Part shown: positions 10,481-22,576 of the stretch, one piece after another
Layout of the letters: every line of letters starts with the position of its first letter
How positions within the stretch are numbered: the stretch's first letter is position 1
The notes under the pieces: generated by a model
Database searches by the model: none
Told to the model about the DNA's origin: nothing
What the model saw: the letters and a program-made list of their open reading frames with translations, nothing else
Origin: Cryptomeria japonica
Lineage: Eukaryota; Streptophyta; Pinopsida; Cupressales; Cupressaceae
Length of the DNA: 64,000 bases
Direction: 5' to 3'
Assembly: GCF_030272615.1 (NCBI RefSeq)
Contig: NC_081410.1
Location: 122,140,640 to 122,204,639 of the forward strand
Program-made: the position numbers and the translations under genes

Positions 10481-12676
10481 TGGTGCAAATTATCGCGTCG
10501 TTTCAAATAAAGAAAGATAGGTATGAGAAATATGCCCCAGAAATGTTAATTTAGTGGGTGGTATGCCCCCTCAAGAGATGGGCCGATTTTTTTTGAAAAA
10601 TTGGGCGATCTCTCGAAAAAGAGAAAGAATTTAGGGGGAGGTAAAATAGAAGAAACTAGAAATAATGGTGAAAGAATGGGAGAAGACGAAGTGAATACGG
10701 AGAAATGGCAAGCCTCTGAAGTACTCTTAGGTCATGCAAGAGATACGGTGCAAATGTAGGGTTTGTGCTTTTGATTGATGTTGTACAATTGATCAAAATT
10801 GGTTGGATAATCTGGTGCAATCAGTTGAATTGCCCCGGCTGAGTCAAAGCGTGACAATTGATGTCAGTTGTTCGCTTCAAAAGGATAAAGTTTGAGTAAG
10901 TGAGTCAAAATGACTTGATGAGACTTAGATAAATTGATGTAATTGCCCGATGAAGTCAAGGTATCTAAAGAAAAATACTCATTGAGACTTAGACAATTGA
11001 TGTAATTGTCTATTTTGATTGTGTTTTATTGATTGATCAATTGATATTGTTTTCATTTTAGTTTGTGTGTGGCGTTTGCTGGACTTAGCGTACCTATTGA
11101 GACTAGGCAATTGATGTAAATGCCTGTTGTAGTCTAGGATTGCCATAATTGATTATGTGTTGAGACCTGAAGATACTTGATAAAAAAGTATCTATTTATA
11201 GTCTAGGTGTGCGTGAGTCAATGAACCTGTGTAGACAGAGTAACTTGCTTTGCTTATAGGATGACCTAGGTAACATAGGTTATGCAGCCCCTTCTGTTAG
11301 AGATGGACGGTGATGAACATGGCTTGATTGGTTTAATGGAACACGATGTAGGTTATGTGATGTTGATGACCGAGATGGGGAGGGTGAGGGGGGGTGGTTG
11401 AATGTTAGATAGAAGGTATGTAGGACTTTAGGACTCATTCCTATGGAAGAAGATCGAAAAAGAGAGTATCCATTGTCATGACTATGTATGAATTATATGC
11501 ATCGATATGGATTTATGGATGGATGGAATTCAATAGAATGCAATATAAATAGATAAGATAAAATGGCGATCCATGGCACAATGCTTAATTTTCATCATCG
11601 AGCATGGTAGTATCGATCTTGGCCGAGGTAGCAGAAACCAAGGTTGAACGTTTCACTTGTAAACAAACATCGCAAACAAGGAAAGTTCCCCTCCATTCTA
11701 GTTCATGTACAAATGGTCGAGGTATACTCTGTAGTCAGTAAGCCATAGTGATCCATGACTGTATTTTTGCATAGGATCGCGTAGCTTAGTGAACTTCCCA
11801 TGTAGACACCATTAGTATATGCCCCAGAACTTCATTGGAACAATCCGTAGACAACAAACAAAGAAAAAGATATCAGGAACCATCTCGACTAATCTAATCA
11901 CTTGTGGATATCCTGGAGTAGCGTAGGAACCTAATATAAATAAACAAATAATAAATCAACCAAGTACTTATCAGCCAAACAAAATTTTCTTGTCAAAGAA
12001 AATGTTACCATGTCTTGTTTGTGAGGAATGATATATCTTTGTGAAGACGGTTGTGTGCAAATGTTTTGATTGGTTGGTCGATTTGATAGGTGGTCATTGT
12101 TTGAGTAGCTCAAAATGTTTTTTTTGTGTCTTTTGCGATGTGTATGTACAAGGAATAATATACATTGTAATGTTTTTGATGGATTTTAATGTTTTTGTCA
12201 TGGTTTTGGGTTTTTTGAATGTTGTGAATGTTTTTGGTATTTATTTCAAGACATTTTGAATGAGAAACGAATTGAATCACAAGCAATGGAGAATCCACTT
12301 CCATTAGTAGGTTTAAGAACATTTGCCCTCAGTTAGATGTCGCTATGAAAGTGTGACGTGGGACACATGAAGTAATAACCCTAATTGCAGATCAATAACA
12401 AATCATGGTATAAATGACGGATGTAATGGATGTGATCGCAACAAGTCTGAAAGACAATGGAGCCATAGCCTTTACAAATGGTGCCTATTTACCAGGTTTT
12501 CACCACCGTACTTATCCAAGGTGCCACTGGAGTGGTTTTCACCGTTTGGATGAATGATTTTTCTTTACTATTTTCTTTATTTTTTGTATTTTTGTATTTT
12601 TGTATTTTGTTCAAGACTATTTTCTGAATGTTTTTGGTATTTTTTGATATTGGATGAGCCTAATGCTCTGCACATC
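10481..12676 (-). other. Gypsy region between the pol stop and the polypurine tract
   Basis: About 2.2 kb with no credible coding capacity on either strand. It includes a diverged short-period repeat near 10915-11135 in which 'GAGACTTAG..AATTGATGTAATTG' recurs three times with changes. Tat/Ogre-type elements commonly have a long untranslated or accessory 3' region here. Scattered 'tatgcccc' phrases occur around 10530-10570 and 11820. Confidence 0.55.
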
Positions 12677-13776
12677 TTATGTATGAAACTTTTTGAGATG
12701 CACGTTGTTGATCGGATCTGCTAGTGGTTCTCCTTTTGAAGTTGCTAACTGATATGCCCCAGAACTGAAGACGGTAGTGATGACATATGGACCCAGCCAA
12801 TTGGATTCAAATTTGCCCTGGTGTTCTTTGTTCGGTTGATTGTGAGGATTCTCCCTGAGAATAAGATCTCCTACTTCAAATGTGCAAGGTTTGACCTGAT
12901 GATTCTAGCTTCTTCTCATGCACTGTTGATAGGCTTTTAGGTGGTTGTAGGCAGCTTGTCGTTTTTCATCAAGCAGTTCCAAGTCCTAAAGATGTGAGAC
13001 TCGATATTCTTCATCATCTATCAGATTGTGCAAGGAGACCCGTAGAGATGGTATTTCAACCTCAATAGGTAAGATGGTTTATGGTCCATAAACCAGTGAG
13101 TAGGGGGTTGTGCATGTAGGGGTTCGAATGATAGTTCGATATACCCATAGTGTTGAATTCAAACGAATGTGCCAATCATGACCAATGTTATTGACTATCT
13201 TTTTGAGGATCCTCAATATATTCTTGTTGGATGCTTTGGCTTGACCATTGCCTTGTGGGTAATATGGGGTGGAAAAATGGTATTGGATATGAAACTTCTC
13301 ACAGAGTTCACGAACATCTTGATTTTTGAAAGGAATCCCATTATCAGTGATGATGGACATGGGTACACCATACCGACAGATGATGTAATTGAGAATGAAT
13401 GAGGTGATCTGCTTGCCGGTGACTTGGGTGAGTGGAACGGCTTCTATCCACTTGGTGAAGTACTCTATAGCGGTAATGATAAATTTATGACCGTTGGATG
13501 AAGATGGATAGATTTTACCCACAAGGTCAAGTCCCTATTGACAAAGGGCCATGGTGTTGTGATAGGTTGTAATTCCTGAGGTGGGGCATGTATCAGATCT
13601 CTGTGAACTTGGCACTTCTTGTACTTTCTAACAAAGCAGTAGGACTCCTTCTCCATGGAAGACCAATAGTATCTGGCTCGGATGATTTTCTTTGCTAGTG
13701 AAGGACCGCTTGAGTGAGCCCCGCAAATTCCTTCATGTACCTCTTCCAAGGCTTTTGTTATCTCACCTTGTTCCAA
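12677..13776 (-). pseudogene. Gypsy integrase (zinc finger, core, C-terminal part), broken
   Basis: Integrase inserts the element cDNA into the host genome. The zinc-binding segment (13465-13776) has H-H-C-C spacing, with HEGICGAHS and CFVRKYKKCQVH. The core follows in a different frame (13079-13522) with EYFTKWIEA, ITDNGIPFKN and FSTPYYPQGNGQ. The C-terminal part is readable from 13078 down to a TAA at 12677-12679 (GDLILRENPHNQPNKEHQGK, then NWLGPYVI, NNVHLKKFHT). Defects are a frameshift between finger and core, at least two stops downstream, the first catalytic Asp replaced by Glu (AIEYFTKW) and the catalytic Glu replaced by Lys (NGQAKASNK). The protein would be inactive even if repaired in frame. 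Confidence 0.9.
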
Positions 13777-13779
13777 ACA

Positions 13780-14430
13780 TCAAAGGAGAGTACCATCAAG
13801 ACTTCGTCTGTATAGGGTTTCGACAATGATGGTGTATGTAGCAGTTTGGCAGACAAAGGTTTTTCGTTGGTTGTTTGATTGGTTAGGGGGAAGTGTGTGG
13901 TCATGTAAGTAAGTGAAAAACTCACTGTACCATGGGGAGTCAGAACTGGTAAGGTGACATATCATTTCAGATTCAGGGATATCATAAGCGGGGATCCAAA
14001 GTTGTTCCACTAAGAACTCATAGCGTTTCAAATTTGGTGGAAGATCCCGGAGAGATGCAATTGTAGCCATTGCGTCGGTAGCTCAATTATGATCTCTTGG
14101 TACTTTCTCAAATGTGATAGTTGTAAATGATTCTTTGAAACTATCTACCATCCTTTTGTACAACATGAGCTTATCATCCTTTGTTTGGTATTCATCAGTG
14201 ACTTGTTGGATGACTAGCTGGGAATCTCCATATACTTGTAACTCTTTTAGATTCCATTGTGTGGCCAATCGAAGTCTTATGGTCAAGGCCTCATATTCTG
14301 CTATATTATTTGTGCATGGGAAAGTGAGTCTGTAGGACTTTGGGATGCTGTCACCTTGAGGTGTGATAAAAAGAATACCTACCCCCAAGCCATGTCTAGT
14401 GTATGAGCCATCAAAATATAGCTTCTAGGG
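13780..14430 (-). pseudogene. Gypsy second RNase H (archaeal-type) plus linker
   Basis: A second RNase H domain follows the RT-linked RNase H. It contains YFDGS (first Asp), NNIAEYEAL (Glu), YGDSQLVIQQV (Asp) and the tail VPRDHN-stop-ATDAMA (Asp). The in-frame TGA sits where related proteins carry Arg or Glu, consistent with CGA to TGA decay. This extra archaeal-type domain marks the Tat lineage. The downstream linker to integrase (13780-14070) stays in the same frame and contains a further stop. Confidence 0.8.
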
Positions 14431-14529
14431 TTGTGTAGCTATGATCATGAAAATTTCTTCATCCAGAAATTTGGAAATAAGAGGGTGGTCGCCTTTGAGT
14501 GGTGCATCAACCAACTGATCTGCAATAAC

Positions 14530-15870
14530 CTATCCCTTGATATCTTTGCGGTCCACATACTCAATATCAAATTCACTCAAGATCATAACCCATTTGGCCA
14601 AGCGACCTGTCAATGTTGCCTTGCTAAGTAGGTACTTGAGTGGATCTATCTTGGCAATAAGTTGTACCTTGTGCATTAGCATGTAGTGCCTTAATTTGGT
14701 GGCTGCGAAGATAACTGCTAGGCAAGCTTGCTCAATAGGCGTGTAATTGAGTTCATAGCCTACCAGTGTTTGAGAGATGTAGTAGACAACACATTCTTTT
14801 CCTTTTGTATTATATTGTGCAAGCAATACTCTCAATGTCGTGGTTGTAGCTAAAATGTATAACAATAGAGGTCTGCTTGGATCTGGTGGGATCAACAATG
14901 GTGTATTCATTAGGTAGTCTTTAAGCATTTGGAATTATTGCTGGCATTTTGCGTCCCATTGAAAGCAGATATTTTTATGTAACAGATGGGTGAAGGGATG
15001 ACATTTATCAGCCAATTGTGCAATGAACCGTCGAATGGATATTAGCTGCCCTTGTAATGTCCTCAATTGACTGATATTATTTGGAGGTGTCATGTCCATG
15101 ATTGCCTTGACTTTCACAGGATCTACCTCAATGCCTTTACTTGAGACAATGCATCCTAAGAGCTTCCCAGAAGTTACTCCAAAGACACATTTCTTTTGAT
15201 TGAGATAGATGTGGTATTGTTCTAATCTGTTGAATATTTTATCTAGTACTACAAGATGACCCTCTCTTGTTAATGATTTAGCTAGTAAATCATCCACATA
15301 ATCTTCCATTATGGTGTGCATCATGTCATGGAAGATGGTAGTCATGTCTCTTTGATATGTTGCCCCTGCATTCTTTAGACCAAATGGCATCACATTCCAA
15401 CAATATGTTCCCCACAGACATGTGAAAACAGTTTTGTGTTGATCCTTTGGAGAAATTTTAATCTGGTTGTACCCTAAAAAGCCATCCATAAGAGAAAGTA
15501 TCACATGACCTGTTGTTAGATCAACAATCATGTCGATGTTTGGTAAGGGAAAGTCATCTTTAGGACATGCTTTGTTTAAATCTCTTAAATCCGTACAGAT
15601 ACAGATTCCCCCATTAGGTTTACCAATAGGTACAATATTGGAGATCCACTCTGCATAATCAACTGGTTTGATGAAACCAACATCCAAGAGCTTTTTAAGT
15701 TCAGCCTTGACAAGAACGACAATTTGTGGGTGCATCTGTCTGAACTTTTGTTTGACAGGTTTAGCTCCTTTTGCTACAGTTAGGTGATGCATGACCAAAT
15801 CTAGATCTAAGCCAGGCATGTCTGCATAAGACCATGCAAAGTTGATTTGGCGTTTCTGGAAGAATTCCAC
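14530..15870 (-). pseudogene. Gypsy reverse transcriptase and RNase H
   Basis: Reads RNA into cDNA and removes the template. RT motifs on the minus strand are KKLLDVGFIKPVDYAEWISN, VPIGKPNGGICICTDLRDLN, ACPKDDFPLPNID, SLMDGFLGYNQI (first catalytic Asp), FTCLWGTYCWNVMPFGLKNA and the catalytic YVDD box, then LRTLQGQLISIRRFIAQLAD. The RNase H follows (14530-14928) with ATTTTLRVLLAQ in place of the usual DAS motif, YISQTLVGYE and YTPIEQACLAVIFA. The two open segments share a frame and are separated by one stop near 14932. Upstream, the sequence continues in frame through stops as far as 15985. Confidence 0.92.
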
Positions 15871-15984
15871 AAATTTTGGCTATTCTTCAAAAGTTAATAG
15901 AGATGCCAAATGTTTCTTGTAAGGAGTCTCAGGGGCCCCCACATTGAATTCTTTTGTTTCTTCTATTAGGATGGTTGATCTCTC

Positions 15985-16632
15985 CTAATTCATACTAAAG
16001 GGGAGGATGTCAAACCTTTCATCCTTAAGCGCCTCAGAGAGGTTTTCACCTTTGGATACGCTCTTTGTTTTTACTCTTTTGGGATCAAAAAGGGCCATTG
16101 TGTGGTTTTCACTAGAAGATCCATGCTTTATTATAATATTTTTGTAGCTGAAAGGTTTGGCATCTGCCCCAAAGTATGTTGTACTGTTAAGTTCAATGTC
16201 AAACCCAGCTTTATGATCCCTGTTTGCTATGTTATCCTGTAGTTCCAGAAAGTCTATGAGTGCCTCATCGTTTTGGAAATGGTGAAGGAATGGGGGATTT
16301 CGTTGGTTCCATTCAATGAGTTTGGGATGAATGATAGGCATTACTTCATCGATTAAGTTGAGTTCATGGGAGGCATTAGTGAGGGTTAATATGGAGGCGT
16401 GAAGTTCATCGATGGTACTCTCCTTGTCAGATTCAGGTGTGGGATTTGACGTAGGGCCTGTGGAAGTTGCTTCTAGCTCAAGAACCCAATTTTTTTTAAT
16501 ACATGCTTCTCCATAAACTAGGATATCCTTACAAGGTGGGGGAGGTGATGTTTCTTCTTCGTCTAAAGTATTTAAATGCACTGAATCCCACTCCCGCTCA
16601 TGTGAGTCTGTCTCAGAATCACTCTCTAGCAT
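15985..16632 (-). pseudogene. Gypsy pol linker between protease and RT
   Basis: A 215-codon open stretch in the RT frame, rich in Asp, Glu, Ser and Pro at its start (SDSETDSHEREWDS) and ending KDERFDILPFSMN just before a stop. I do not recognise a catalytic domain. Its place between the protease and the RT matches the variable spacer of plant gypsy polyproteins. A GTTGTTGGT simple repeat lies just upstream at 16708-16770. Confidence 0.6.
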
Positions 16633-16923
16633 CTAATTATTGTACCAAGATGGGATGTCTTTTGAATTGAATAGTGCATTAGTTACTAGCTTATGTACTT
16701 TTGGAGGTGGGGTTGTTGGTGTTGTTGGTGTTGCTGGTGTTGTTGATGTTGTTGATGGGGTCGTTGGTGCTGCAGATATAGTCAAAGATTGCATCCTTGG
16801 AGCAATTGGTTGATACGCGAGTTTGCTAGGTTTTCCTTTGAATCAAAGCTTGGGAAGATATTCTCTTTGAAAACCTACTCCAGTTTTATCTCTTGGTTTC
16901 AACTCCGGTTGTAAGGGCTCTTG

Positions 16924-17993
16924 TCATCCTTGTTTGTAAGATCCCAAAGCACTATGGCAATCATAGCCCATTCTTTGCATTATAGTGAAGCATTTGCCAT
17001 ATTTGCTAGTGGGGAGCTTAGCCTTCGAGCTTTCTTTATTGGGAGGGTCTATGTAGATCCATTCTGCTAGGTGTTCATCCATGGTTTCCTCCTCTTGACT
17101 TTTACCAGGGGTGAATTGTGCCAAAGTGCAAGTTATTTTGGCCAGTGGTATTTGAAGTAAACCTTGGGATTTGCCATTTGTTTTAGGGAATGTGAGTAAC
17201 TTCCCAACACAAAAGAGTTGGCTAAGATTATATTCCCCGGGACCTTCCTCGGCCATTTTCATTTTCAATTTCTCTTGTTTAGGTGTAGAGGTTGTTAAGG
17301 TAGAAAGAGAGGTTGGATTAACATATGATGAGGAAGGGATAACTTCTCTGTTGTTGGGTATGGTGATCTCTAGCTGATGGTGAATATTATTACAATATGT
17401 AAATGGATTAGCATCGTTGAGGGTTGTAATTTCTACCTCATTATGTGGAAAATTGATACATTGGTGATAGGTAGATGGGACTACTTGCATGACATGTATC
17501 CAAGGTCTCCCTAACAAGAGATTGTATGGCAAAGGAAGGTCTAGAACTTGAAAACTATATGCTTCACCACAGGCCCAACCCTGATGGGTAATATAACAGC
17601 TCCTCTGGAAGAACGTTTTGCATCATCATATGCTTTGATGGTTATCTTTTTGCTGACATCCACTGATTCTATTGCATAACCCAATGTTGTGACTAACTGC
17701 AAGGTGCATATGTTTAAGTTGGCTCCATTGTCAATCAAGACTCGCTTGATTCTATGTTGGTTTACGAATCCTTCAATATGGAGGGATGAATTATGGGGTT
17801 GTTGGAAGGATGTGTTGTCACTTTCGATAAAAGTGAGACATGGTGATGACTTTAGACTACCAACCATGGCTTGAAACTGATCTGTGTTGAGGTTGGCGGG
17901 GATGAACGCTTCTTGGAGAGCTTGATCCAAGATTGTTTTATGTGAGGGGTATATTATTTGGGGAGGGGTGTCGTTCCTTATAGTGTCGCTCAA
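16924..17993 (-). pseudogene. Gypsy aspartic protease region
   Basis: This retropepsin matures Gag-Pol. The segment 17541-17993 contains the active-site motif VLIDNGANLNIC (usual form L-D-[ST]-G-A) and the strand IRVGP. After a frameshift near 17535, the second half begins with YNLLLGRPWIH, the typical closing motif of plant gypsy proteases. The remainder (to 16924) is a linker of unclear function ending TAA/TGA-rich. Confidence 0.8.
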
Positions 17994-17999
17994 ATAGTA

Positions 18000-19725
18000 A
18001 TCTTGCTACGATGCGTAACATTATTGCCTATAGGATCTGGATATTTTATGGTAAGAGTTGCAACTTGTTCATTTGCATCATAAAGGTGATTCACAGTATA
18101 ATTGTATGCAACTTGTGTGTAATTGGTTGTGGTATCTGTGTTTCTCCCTGAGGTGGAAGGACCCCTTTGATCATGTGATGGAAGTGGAGTCTTGAACATT
18201 AAAAGATCATCATTAGATGTTTTTGGGTCATGTCCCTCAATTTTGATTTCTCCTCTATCGATAAGATCCTGAACAAGATCTTTTAGCCGATGGCAGTTGC
18301 TTGTTTTATGCCCTCTTCCTTGGTGAAATTCACAATGTTCATGATCTTGCCACCATGGAGGCTTGACTTGAGGCTCATAATTGGATTTTTTGGTAAGGTC
18401 ACAAGATTTGAGGATATTAATTGGTGTAAGACCATTTCAATAGGTTCCCCTAAGGGTGTATATGTATGTTTTGGCTTGTAGTTTTGTTGCTTTTGTTTTG
18501 GTTCCTCTTGTTGTGTATTGCAACCTTGTTTTTGTGGATTATTGATGGTGTTGTTGTTAGGAGGGGGATTTTGTCCTGCAAACTTGACCACAGGCTGTGC
18601 AATCTTTACTATTCTTGTGTCCACTATCCCGTCATTGACAACGTTCTTGTTTTTGTTCCAAAATTTTGGTTTGCTGCTATTATAATGTGGACGAGGACCA
18701 TCTTTGGGTTCATTATAAATTTTGATAAGTCCCTTTTTTATGAGGGCTCTTTCACATTTGAGCCCTTGAGTGATCATTTCTTCAAAGGATTCTATGCCCT
18801 TCATTTCCAAATGAAATTCTATTTCATCATTTAAGTTGGAAATGAAAATTTCCACTAATTCATGCTCAGGTAGATGAAGAGAGCATCTGCTAGACAATTG
18901 TCTCCACCGTTGTAGGAAAGTCAAGAACAACTCCCCTGGTTTTTGTTTTGTGTTGCACAAATCTGCCATGGTGACGTCACATTCTATGTTGTGTGCATAA
19001 TGAGCTATGAATGTTTGGACCGGTTCTTCAAATGTTCTAATGCCACCTGGCAATCATGAAAACCATTGTGTGGTTGTGCCTCCCAAACTTTGAGGAAAGA
19101 GGTGCATCAGATATGTGTCCTCATAGGCCACCTATAAATAAGCTGAGTGAAATTCTCGTACATGGTCCCTAAGATCTCCCTTGCCTCTATATTTTTCAAA
19201 TTTGGGTGTTTTGAACCCTTGGGGAAAAGGTGGCATAAGCATGTTCCTATCAAATGGATAGGGATAAATGTCGTTAAGTGAGAACCGATTGGTCTTCATA
19301 CCACTATTCAGTTGTTGGGCGAGATTTTCCACTTGTTGTCTCAACATGTCAATTTCTGAAGGAGGAGGAGGTGGAGGATTTCCTTGATGATTAGGGTCAT
19401 AGCAGAAGTATTCTCTACCTCTTCTATCATTGTGATGGCTATGTTGCTCGGATGTTTGTCATAATTGTGTTGTATCAAAATTGGAGGGTAGTTTGGCACC
19501 CTCTTGAGCGAGTTTCAAGAAATGAGCATTGGCATTGTTTCTAAGAATTTCATCAAAGAGTCTGTTGAATTTGGGATTATGTTGTGCTCTTTATATATCT
19601 TCTGGAGTTGAAGTGTTGGGTTCTTCATCATTAGTGCCTCCTCCAAAGGCCACATGAAAATAGTTGAGGTTTTCTTCCTCTTCAATTTCTGGTTGTCGAT
19701 TTCTCATTGATCTTGTTTGAGCCAT
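18000..19725 (-). pseudogene. Gypsy gag
   Basis: Structural capsid protein. An ATG at 19725 (minus) opens MAQTRSMRNRQPEIEEEEN. After stops near 19590 (TAA) and 19460 (TGA), the coiled MLRQQVENLAQQL region follows, then FKTPKFEKYRGKGDLRDHVR and the retrotransposon gag signature (LFLTFLQRWRQLSSRC, EHELVEIFISNLNDEIEFHL, SFEEMITQGLKCE). The C-terminal part is Asn/Gln/Lys-rich, without a clear CCHC knuckle. It is broken into at least four open pieces. Confidence 0.85.
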
Positions 19726-22558
19726 GGTTTTTAAAGTTGACGTTTGTGAAAATGACTATGAGGTGGTGATGAAATGTTTGATGGAAGACAAGTTTTTGTG
19801 AAATGTTTGGTGGAAGATAGATCTCTAATACTAAAGGTTGGATTGTCAACAGAGTTCTTTGTGAATTGCTTTTGTATTTTTCAACAATTTGATGCGATGA
19901 GGTATAGCAAGGTTTGAGATGTGTTACAATCCAAGCTACCTAGTAATAAGAGGATGCACTCATAAACTAGTTTTAACCTATCTAGATGTGTAGAAATGCC
20001 TCGTAGGATGATTGATCCTAGATGTAGAGACACCCTAAAAGTGATTTGTTGGTTTGTTTAAGCAATATCTGAAAGGACTAAGGACAAGACCTCTTTGTGT
20101 TGAGAGTTGAGTGAATTTGCGATGTTTGAATGTGAAAGTGGGTATGATATGTGTCTCAATAAAATTATTCCATTATGAAGGGGGTTTCTAATTCTTCCTC
20201 TCTTACAGGGGTTGGTGGTTCCCCTCGAGCTTTGTTGTATGTGATACAGATTTGAGGAAAGAAAGCAGGATTGATCTTGCCCCCTTTGTTCTTGTGGATA
20301 ATCAAAAGCTCTATACTGAGTGAAAGCTCTATTTCTCAAAGGCTCTTTGTCAAATTCATTGGATTTTCTCTGAAGGTACAAGTGCATATGACGCAAGAAT
20401 ACTCTATGTGAGAGAAAGAGTAGTCTATTGATATAAAAAAATTTCCTTTTCTTGATAAAAGCCTTTGAACCAATTTGTCTCTTCTTCAGTTTGGTCTTTT
20501 GATGAAGACTCCTTTTTCTTAGGATATGAGTGATGGTCATACAAAATGATACTTTGTATCAAGTGTTCATGTAGATTTGTTTGTCAATGTTGGATGTAGA
20601 TTTGTTTTGCAATGTTGATGTAGATTTGTTGGCAATGTTGATGTAGATTTGTTGTATGGATACTTTTTTTCAATTTGTTTTGAATCCTTTGACAAGAAAA
20701 CACAACAAGCACACAAGCATATAATCTTGCCCTTTTTCAATAAAGGCGCAACAAGTGTGGGTCTAAATCAACCCAATCATGAACTTTTTGACCCTTAGAA
20801 ATGTATTTTATGTTCCCAAAGCCCAAAGTTGGCCCAAATTTTTACTAGTCTTAAACAAGACGAAGACAACTCAAACATTTTTTATCCCTAAGGTCATGGC
20901 TAGTTGCGATATTTTCAGTGCACATCTTGATATTTCTTCGACTTTGGTACTACATACCTTATGTATCCCGTCGTGGAAGGTAAGGATGTGATATACTAAG
21001 TCTTGCACGAGCATAATAGATAGATGATCCCTATGATGGGGGAGTCACCACTTTCATTAAGCTACAAGTAGCCTTTCAAAAATTCTTGTTTCTACTCAAG
21101 GAAATATGTATGGTGAGTATCTTGGGAGCAAAACCATCTATGCTCTTGCACTGAAATGTTCACAAATATCCTCAATCAATAGAATGGGTGAGCTTCTAAA
21201 ATAAGAGGTGTCTAGTAATGTTCGATGTCTTTGGACGTAAGTTCATTCTGTAGTGACTCACTTAAGAGCCTTGTAACTTGTGGTGGGGCCCATATGTCCT
21301 TTTGGCAAGTTACACTGTAGGAACAACTACACCTAAGGCTACAACTTTCGTTCTCACCTGATTTCTATAATGGCTCGAAGGATTTACCGTGCAAGGTCGT
21401 TCCCAAGTGTGATGTGTCTCTTGGCAAGCCTCTCTTAAAAATAGAAAATTTAGAGCATTACTAACACTTTTCTCTTGCACCTAGGACCACAAGAGCCAAG
21501 AGAGAGGATAGTGTGTGTTAAAAATGAGACCACTCTACAGATTTGCACAAGCGTGCCAAACATGAAAAACACTTGTTCTTTTTAACCTTTTTATTGCAAT
21601 ATGATCTATTTTCTATTTGGAGATGTTGCTCCAACAGACATGATGTTCTTTTTATTCCACAAAGCAATTTGTTTTCTAACTAGAAAAGTAAAATCATGGT
21701 CAACAAAATGAAAGTATGTTTGCTTAAAAGAAAATCGCTTTTGCAAATAAATGAACAAGTTGTTTGTTCTTTTTAACTTGCAAATAAAAGGTTGATTGTG
21801 AATTTTACCATTGCAAGAAATGAAAGATTGTTGTTCTTTTTAAGCCCAAATTGAAATGTTTTTCTCTAACTTGCAAGAAAGCAAAGTGTTTGATTTGTTG
21901 TTCTTTTTACCTTACAATGAGATTCTTTTTAAGCCCAAATGAAGATGTGGTTGATTTTTAGCCCAAAATGAAAGATGAGACTCTTTTTAAACCAAAGGAA
22001 AATGAATTCTTTTTACTCAACTTGAAAAGCTAGAAAGAAATCAAACTCTTAATTCTAACTCCTCCAATCCTGCAAGAAATTGTTAGTGACCTGCAAGAAG
22101 AAAAGTTAGTGAAATGTCAAATCTTTTAGTGGGCTTCCACAAGCCTAAGTTTAATTTTTTGATTACAATTTTTTTTTTTGGAGCTCTCTATTACAAAAGC
22201 GCTACTTCAGACAACAACACCGAAGTACTTACAAAAGCGCAAAACAAATAACAACGCTAAGCTATTAACAAAAGCGCTAATTTAAAAGGGTTTGACAAAA
22301 TTAAAAAAACTAATAAACAGAGAGCGCAAAAGCGCTAGATTATTACAACAACGTTAATAAATGAGCGAAAGTGCTATAACTATAACTAAAGTGCTAAAAC
22401 TATAGTGAAAGTGCTAAAACTCGAACCAAAGCGCTAAAAATCTTTTGACAAGAGCGCCAAAATGCAAGACGAAAGTGCTAAAGTGCAACTTGTGTGTGAA
22501 AATTATAAGAAAATCACAAAAAAAGTTAGACTGAATAATCAGAAGGTTGCGTGTTTGA
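19726..22558 (-). other. Gypsy 5' leader between primer site and gag
   Basis: About 2.8 kb of untranslated leader. Two repeated motif sets are visible. The phrase 'TTCTTTTTAA' (plus-strand reading), usually followed by CC or an AAG-type word, recurs many times between 21575 and 22015. An AAAGYGCTAAA motif recurs about eleven times between 22190 and 22490. A 160-codon minus-strand frame (20058-20540) has no recognisable domain and is probably chance. Confidence 0.55.
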
Positions 22559-22576
22559 TTCACGTCGGGTTCACCA
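22529..22576 (-). promoter_or_regulatory. Primer binding site (tRNA-Trp type), extended
   Basis: The plus strand ends ...GATTCACGTCGGGTTCACCA, which matches the 3' end of plant tRNA-Trp with CCA as I remember it. On the minus (sense) strand this gives a TGGTGAACCCGACGTGAA primer site, two bases inside the 5' LTR. The resemblance does not stop at the usual 18 bases. It continues through the T arm and variable loop to the anticodon stem (AATCAGAAGGTTGCGTG), about 48 bases in all. Confidence 0.8.
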
